A stretch of 19,018 bases of DNA from a bacterium (GTDB taxonomy: Bacteria; Electryoneota; Electryoneia; Electryoneales; Electryoneaceae). Shown piece by piece: positions 15,552-19,018 of this stretch (position 1 is the first letter of the stretch; every line of letters begins with the position of its first letter). A program made the position numbers and the translations under genes. Below the pieces are notes generated by a model, which saw only the letters and a list, made by a program, of their open reading frames with translations, searched no databases and was not told the origin of the DNA. The stretch lies in assembly GCA_028278125.1 (NCBI GenBank), contig JANQEY010000285.1, forward strand, positions 1 to 19,018, in the 5' to 3' direction.

Positions 15552-15992
15552 ATGCGCGAATACACTCTGCATTTCCTCGATAAGCAGATGGAAGAAACCC
15601 TTTTGAATAAAGCAAAAGGATTCGAGACCAGTTTAGAAAGTCCCGAAGATTTTATGCAAAGTATCAAGGAATTACTTCCGCTCCATAAAACAGACCAAGA
15701 CACCTGGAAAACACGGGTTGAAGGTTTGTTTGAAATTTCGGAGCTTCTTTTTGATGCCACACTAAAGAAAGGCAAAGAGAAGGAAGGTGAAACCTGGGAC
15801 AGGCAGAACATAGTTGTTGAAGCGCAGTTGAGACCCTTCAGCTATTATCACTGGCTGACGGGATCACGTGAACCGGCATCCAATGTCCTCACTCGTGATG
15901 ACTATTTGAATGATCCTACTACGGCGCTGGTTAAACTTGAGGATGATATTAAATCCCTTTGTGTCCTATTCAGGCGTTTAGAGAATAGGTAG
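15552..15992 (+). CDS. Small soluble protein of unknown function
   Basis: A 146-residue protein I do not recognise. ATG 15552 follows GGGAGG by four bases, and a strong intrinsic terminator follows the stop, so it looks like a genuine single-gene unit. There is no signal peptide, membrane segment, Cys cluster or nucleotide-binding motif. It is highly charged and predicted mostly helical, with a Lys/Glu-rich stretch 'KKGKEKEGETW' near the middle. A more distinctive segment 'EAQLRPFSYYHWLTGSREPA' and a helical C-terminus with 'LEDDIKSLCVLFRRLENR' follow. The overall look is of a cytosolic adaptor or regulator, but that is only an impression. Confidence 0.75.
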   Translation: MREYTLHFLDKQMEETLLNKAKGFETSLESPEDFMQSIKELLPLHKTDQDTWKTRVEGLFEISELLFDATLKKGKEKEGETWDRQNIVVEAQLRPFSYYHWLTGSREPASNVLTRDDYLNDPTTALVKLEDDIKSLCVLFRRLENR

Positions 15993-16010
15993 TTTTTAAT
16001 AAGTTTTCCC

Positions 16011-16044
16011 AAGCCCCTTGCAACTTTCAAGGGGCTTCTTTTTT
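16011..16044 (+). terminator. Intrinsic terminator after the small unknown gene
   Basis: AAGCCCCTTG (16011-16020) and CAAGGGGCTT (16028-16037) form a perfect 10-bp stem with a 7-base loop, followed by C and six T (16039-16044). It starts 18 bases after the stop of the small unknown gene. The T-run ends only 12 bases before the start codon of the TSUP permease gene. Confidence 0.93.
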
Positions 16045-16047
16045 AAT
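16018..16047 (+). promoter_or_regulatory. Possible promoter overlapping the terminator
   Basis: TTGCAA (16018-16023), 18 bases, TTTAAT (16042-16047) matches sigma-70 hexamers at four and five of six positions, inside the terminator sequence. Initiation would fall about 16053-16055, giving an almost leaderless transcript for the permease at ATG 16057. This is speculative: the spacer is one base longer than ideal and the T-rich tract favours chance matches. Confidence 0.25.
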
Positions 16048-16056
16048 AGATAGAGT

Positions 16057-16950
16057 ATGATCCACTTACCCGTAGCTGATATCGAAATTTTCTTTCTCTG
16101 GCCGGTCCTGGCGGCATTTTTTATTGCCATGTTAAGCTCAACAGCCGGAGTTACCGGCGCCTTTCTCCTACTGCCATTCCAGGTAAGTGTACTGGGCTTC
16201 CAGGGACCATCCGTCTCAGCAACCAATCATCTATATAACATTGTTGGCGGGCCCGGCGGGATTCTAAGATATATAAAGGAAAAACGATTTGTTGCCCCCC
16301 TGGCGATAGTACTTCTCGCCGGAACAGCGCCCGGCATTATACTCGGGGTATACCTGAGATTGATTCTAATCTCGGACCCAAAACCTTTTAAAATATTTGT
16401 GGGAATTGTTTTATTGTTCCTTGCGGTGATCTTAATCTTCAAGCCCGGCAAGGACAAAGGATCGTCAAACTACACGAATAATTTCAGGCAGGGTGTAAAT
16501 ATCACCAGGTTCTCGCCGGCAAAAATAGAATATGATTTCTCAGGATCACAGTTTTCTGTCAATGTCCCGGTTGTTTTCCTTTTATCGCTTGTCGTGGGTT
16601 TGATCTCTGGGGCTTACGGAATCGGGGGTGGGGTTTTTACATCAGCTTTCCTGATAGCAGTTTGCAGATTGCCAATCCATACAACTGCTGCTGCTACAAT
16701 GCTTGCAACTTTTTTTTCATCCCTGATGGGTGTCTTGAGCTTTGTAGTTCTCCCAATGATCCTTCCCGGAATTCTTGAACCCGCATCACCGGACTGGCTG
16801 CTTGGACTGCTGCTTGGAATCGGTGGTTTTCTTGGCACCTATACGGGTGCTCGACTTCAGAAATTCCTGCCGGGACGTACAATCAGGTACATACTGATAG
16901 TGTTGATGTTACTGGTAGCAATCAAATATGGATTTGAAACGTTATTTTAG
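16057..16950 (+). CDS. TauE/SafE (TSUP) family membrane permease
   Basis: A 297-residue inner-membrane protein of the TSUP family; members export sulfite or sulfoacetate or take up other small anions, and the substrate cannot be read from sequence. Hydrophobic segments lie roughly at 11-29, 31-48, 78-100, 111-129, 168-190, 192-204, 207-235, 246-266 and 275-294. The two family half-repeats are visible: 'MLSSTAGVTGAFLLLPFQV' near residue 25, and 'GLISGAYGIGGGVFTSAFL' near residue 181 followed by 'PIHTTAAATMLATFFSSLMG'. A polar loop of about 40 residues (130-168) separates the halves. ATG 16057 is preferred because the next Met (residue 25) would remove the first membrane segment; its Shine-Dalgarno is weak. 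It lies just after a terminator, so it probably forms its own transcription unit. Confidence 0.88.
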   Translation: MIHLPVADIEIFFLWPVLAAFFIAMLSSTAGVTGAFLLLPFQVSVLGFQGPSVSATNHLYNIVGGPGGILRYIKEKRFVAPLAIVLLAGTAPGIILGVYLRLILISDPKPFKIFVGIVLLFLAVILIFKPGKDKGSSNYTNNFRQGVNITRFSPAKIEYDFSGSQFSVNVPVVFLLSLVVGLISGAYGIGGGVFTSAFLIAVCRLPIHTTAAATMLATFFSSLMGVLSFVVLPMILPGILEPASPDWLLGLLLGIGGFLGTYTGARLQKFLPGRTIRYILIVLMLLVAIKYGFETLF

Positions 16951-16984
16951 TAGACAGGTGATTTTTCTAAATCCCTTTAAACAC

Positions 16985-17014
16985 TTGACATTTTCCAGTT
17001 CTTATTCTTATAAT
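16985..17014 (+). promoter_or_regulatory. Exact-consensus sigma-70 promoter
   Basis: TTGACA (16985-16990) and TATAAT (17009-17014) are both exact consensus hexamers, separated by 18 bases. Transcription would start near 17020-17023, leaving a leader of about 170 bases before ATG 17190 of the pilus-like gene. Confidence 0.8.
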
Positions 17015-17025
17015 ATGTAAGCATC

Positions 17026-17183
17026 AAAAATTGCATCCCCAATTTTTGCATCCCCTAATTTATATTTTCAGGACTAAACGGTGTTCTCTCCCCCGCAAGC
17101 ACCTCGTCCGGATTTCCATGTTTTTTATTATCATTGTTTTCGACCCGAAAAGCTCATTTAAACTGCCACCGAAGATTGGGGAT
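17026..17183 (+). repeat. 5' leader with TTGCATCCCC repeats complementary to the pre-start region
   Basis: Two direct copies of TTGCATCCCC (17031-17040 and 17046-17055), each followed by AATTT or TAATTT, sit at the very 5' end of the predicted transcript. The first copy is also part of an 8-bp hairpin, AAAAATTG (17026-17033) with CAATTTTT (17040-17047). ATTGGGGAT (17175-17183), six bases before the start codon, is exactly complementary to ATCCCCAAT (17035-17043) and nearly so to the second copy. Long-range pairing could cover the ribosome entry site. I know of no named riboswitch of this form. Confidence 0.4.
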
Positions 17184-17189
17184 TTAAAA

Positions 17190-18635
17190 ATGGTTAAAAA
17201 AATCATCTTGCACCGAAGCGGGGGGATAATGATCAATACCCTGATTATAGCCTTCTTCCTCGTAGCAACCGGAACCGCTTTTATCATGTGGGCGGTAAAT
17301 GAAAATCACCAGGCCAATTTTGACCTGGCACGTACCCAGGCTTATTACGTTGCCCAGCAGGGTATCATGGAACGAGCCCTGACCTCGATGAGAAACCGAC
17401 CGGTGGAAACTCTGCCGGCTGGACGGGAATTTTTTGATCCGGGCGATTATTATGACATCGATGACAATTATATCGGCCGTTATCATGACATTACCCTGGA
17501 AAGAGTAAGCGTAAATGCCGAGTTTGGGATCTTTGACATCCAGTATACATATGATCTGAAGGGATCAGGTACAGTACCGTTACGAAGATCCAATGGAATG
17601 AAGGAAGACATCACCCGCTCTATTACAATGCGAGCGATGCTGCGGACTTATGCCAGCTACATGTATTTGACTAAGCACGAGGTTACAAGGTTTAATGAAA
17701 TAATCTGGTTCTGGGGTCCTGACGATCTGGATGGACCGGTTCATTCCAACGATTATATCGGCATACACGATGTGCCGCATTTTTTTGATCGCTTTACATC
17801 TTCTGCGCCGGAATTGGCTGAAGGTTCGGATCAGACGGGCTGGTTCGCGTATGATCCAGTGTTTAACTCGCCAAAGGTCTTTTTCCCTGAAACGGCGAAT
17901 TCGATTCGTTCGTGTGCATCAAATGGTGGAATGTTTCTGGAAAATGATTATGGCCTCTTACAAACACGCCTTCAAGCAGCACCCGGTGGATGGTTGGCAT
18001 ATCAGTGGCTGATGGGAACTCCTTTTGACAGTTCACATGCTGATATGGTTGGAACGATTCCATACAACGGTGCAATATTCGTTGAAGGTGACCTAGAGAT
18101 ATTCGGGGAATATGTTGCAGGTAACAATAATGTCGGTTGCTCAGGAAACATGTGGCTGATGGACAACATTTGCTACACCGGTATCGATCCGGATAATCCT
18201 GTTATACCTGAAGATTTTCCTCACATGCTCGGATTAATAAGTGAGCAGAAGATTGTTATTAAAGATACTTACGCTAATGGCAGGGCTAACAGCTCAATAG
18301 GCAGTGATATAACAATAACTGCTGCCCTGGTTGCACTGGGTGAATCCTTTACATTTGAGCATCAGAACGATGAATGGGATACCTACATCTATTGCACCGG
18401 TGCAAATGCCGGCTCGGATGACGAACGTGGTGAAATTCGTCTTAGGGGTTCGGTAACCCAAAAGAGACGTGGTTATGTACATCGCTCAAACTGTGGGGGG
18501 ACAGGTTATGCAAAAGATTACGTATACGATCAGCGTTTAAGAGACAGCGCACCACCATGCTTTATAGAAGCCGTTGATGAAAACGGTAGTGGATTGTTTG
18601 ATATTGTTGAATGGAAGGAAGAGATGCCGGAGTAG
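17190..18635 (+). CDS. Pilus-assembly-like (PilX/DUF4900-type) membrane-anchored protein
   Basis: A 481-residue protein with a type IV pilin-like N-terminus: a short basic leader 'MVKKIILHRSGG', a hydrophobic helix (residues 13-36) and then the amphipathic 'TQAYYVAQQGIMERAL' segment typical of PilX-type minor pilins. The large C-terminal part is beta-rich and Cys-containing. It includes 'GPVHSNDYIGI' (from residue 182), 'GAIFVEGDLEIFGEY' and a tail with 'LRGSVTQKRRGYVHRSNCG' followed by 'YAKDYVYDQRLRD', a pattern I associate with DUF4900-type envelope proteins. The likely location is the periplasm or cell surface with an inner-membrane anchor; its role in a pilus is inferred. No other pilus gene is in the window. 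The frame is open from a TTG at 17031, and an ATG at 17118 exists, but 17190 is the only start that yields a normal prepilin leader. Sure of the N-terminal type, less so of the DUF name. Confidence 0.75.
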   Translation: MVKKIILHRSGGIMINTLIIAFFLVATGTAFIMWAVNENHQANFDLARTQAYYVAQQGIMERALTSMRNRPVETLPAGREFFDPGDYYDIDDNYIGRYHDITLERVSVNAEFGIFDIQYTYDLKGSGTVPLRRSNGMKEDITRSITMRAMLRTYASYMYLTKHEVTRFNEIIWFWGPDDLDGPVHSNDYIGIHDVPHFFDRFTSSAPELAEGSDQTGWFAYDPVFNSPKVFFPETANSIRSCASNGGMFLENDYGLLQTRLQAAPGGWLAYQWLMGTPFDSSHADMVGTIPYNGAIFVEGDLEIFGEYVAGNNNVGCSGNMWLMDNICYTGIDPDNPVIPEDFPHMLGLISEQKIVIKDTYANGRANSSIGSDITITAALVALGESFTFEHQNDEWDTYIYCTGANAGSDDERGEIRLRGSVTQKRRGYVHRSNCGGTGYAKDYVYDQRLRDSAPPCFIEAVDENGSGLFDIVEWKEEMPE

Positions 18636-18655
18636 TTGATTCTTATGGCTAAAGA

Positions 18656-18693
18656 CACAAAGGGCACTGTAGAATTTTGCAGTGCCCATTGTG
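18656..18693. terminator. Bidirectional hairpin between convergent genes
   Basis: CACAA (18656-18660) plus GGGCACTG (18662-18669) pair with CAGTGCCC (18680-18687) plus TTGTG (18689-18693). This gives 13 pairs with one A-A mismatch and a 10-base loop. It lies between the pilus-like gene and the convergent thioredoxin gene. T-runs are poor on both sides, so it may act as a shared, weaker terminator. Confidence 0.7.
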
Positions 18694-18714
18694 CCTCAAA
18701 TATATTCTTAATTT

Positions 18715-19018
18715 CTACCTTGAAGCCAACCCAGGACTTCCTGCCGCATCTATCATCCAGCCCAGTGTTTCGTCAAGAAACGCCATGTAACCGGACATGC
18801 TGTAACGGACTACTCCATCAGCATCAATAATTACGAAAGTAGGAATACCCATTACTTTATAATCCTCAGCCACAGAATCTTCAGCCAGTAAAACAGGCCA
18901 TTTAAGCTTTTCATCAGTGGTGAATTTTTTGACCATCTCCAGCTTTTTCTCACCCCTCGCTCGTTCCCAGACATTTACGCTCAATAGCTCAATATCACCG
19001 GATTTAGCAATCCTGTGT
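18715..19018 (-). CDS. TlpA/ResA-like thioredoxin-fold protein, C-terminal part (runs off window)
   Basis: Partial gene. The frame stays open to the right edge of the window, so about 100 C-terminal residues are seen and the start and catalytic CxxC region lie outside. The visible part has 'IELLSVNVWERARGEKKLEM' (the strand and helix after the active site in TlpA-like proteins), 'LKWPVLLAEDSVAEDYKVMG' and the cis-proline motif 'GIPTFVIIDADGVVRYSMSG'. Such proteins are usually exported thiol-disulfide oxidoreductases used in cytochrome c maturation or redox homeostasis; export cannot be confirmed here. A TTG at 18984 is only an internal codon and not the real start. It is convergent with the pilus-like gene. 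Confidence 0.85.
   Translation of the reverse strand, partial: HRIAKSGDIELLSVNVWERARGEKKLEMVKKFTTDEKLKWPVLLAEDSVAEDYKVMGIPTFVIIDADGVVRYSMSGYMAFLDETLGWMIDAAGSPGLASR

Noticed and set aside
17031..17189. N-terminal extension of the pilus-like protein from TTG 17031 or ATG 17118
   Set aside because: It has no Shine-Dalgarno, begins inside a repeat, and would bury the prepilin-style leader; ATG 17190 gives a normal N-terminus.
1..19018. CRISPR arrays, transposons, phage genes, tRNA or rRNA
   Set aside because: I found no spaced direct repeats, terminal inverted repeats, transposase or integrase motifs, or RNA-gene signatures by reading both strands.

Overview
The window reads as chromosomal DNA from an uncultured or poorly characterised Gram-negative bacterium of the wider FCB assemblage (Zixibacteria, KSB1, Latescibacteria, Marinimicrobia or Cloacimonetes-like lineages). 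This is an inference from gene content. The window holds a very long secreted C25 (gingipain-family) protein ending in a type IX secretion sorting domain with the 'YPNPFNP' signature, an outer-membrane barrel with the PorV/OmpP1-type N-terminal motif, two lipobox lipoproteins, and a pilus-like envelope protein. I see no phage, transposon, CRISPR, rRNA or tRNA signal.

Layout. Positions 1-3867 (minus strand) hold a three-gene envelope cluster, transcribed DNRLRE-like lipoprotein, then barrel, then TPR lipoprotein. The first two are joined by a TAATG stop/start overlap, and a hairpin terminator lies at the window's left edge. Positions 4102-5094 (minus) encode a radical SAM enzyme of the AmmeMemoRadiSam type. 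Positions 5202-10259 (minus) encode the 1685-residue C25/T9SS protein, closed by a strong intrinsic terminator at 5152-5178. Positions 10572-13544 (minus) encode a helicase in which an MrfA-like (YprA) DUF1998 helicase and an MrfB-like (YprB) DEDD exonuclease are one polypeptide. A divergent spacer follows.

The plus strand then carries an MmgE/PrpD-family enzyme (13983-15356), a small unrecognised protein (15552-15992) with a near-perfect terminator, a TauE/SafE (TSUP) permease (16057-16950), and a PilX/DUF4900-like anchored protein (17190-18635). The last gene is preceded by an exact-consensus sigma-70 promoter and a repeat-rich leader. A long hairpin separates it from a convergent, truncated TlpA/ResA-like thioredoxin that runs off the right edge.

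How the genes fit together. The left half is mainly envelope and secretion biology: the T9SS-type cargo and the PorV-like barrel may belong to one export route, but the barrel lies in a separate transcription unit and the link is inferred. The helicase-exonuclease is a self-contained DNA-repair candidate. The right half is a set of unrelated single-gene units, each with its own signals.

Most worth a second look: the MrfA-MrfB fusion and its unusual leader (a perfect Shine-Dalgarno followed by an ATT-started 25-codon frame that ends in a GTGA overlap with the helicase start); the C25 protein that keeps its nucleophile Cys but has no His where the dyad partner should be; the 5' leader of the pilus-like gene, whose ATCCCC repeats are complementary to the segment before its start codon; and the terminator sitting 12 bases upstream of the TSUP start codon.
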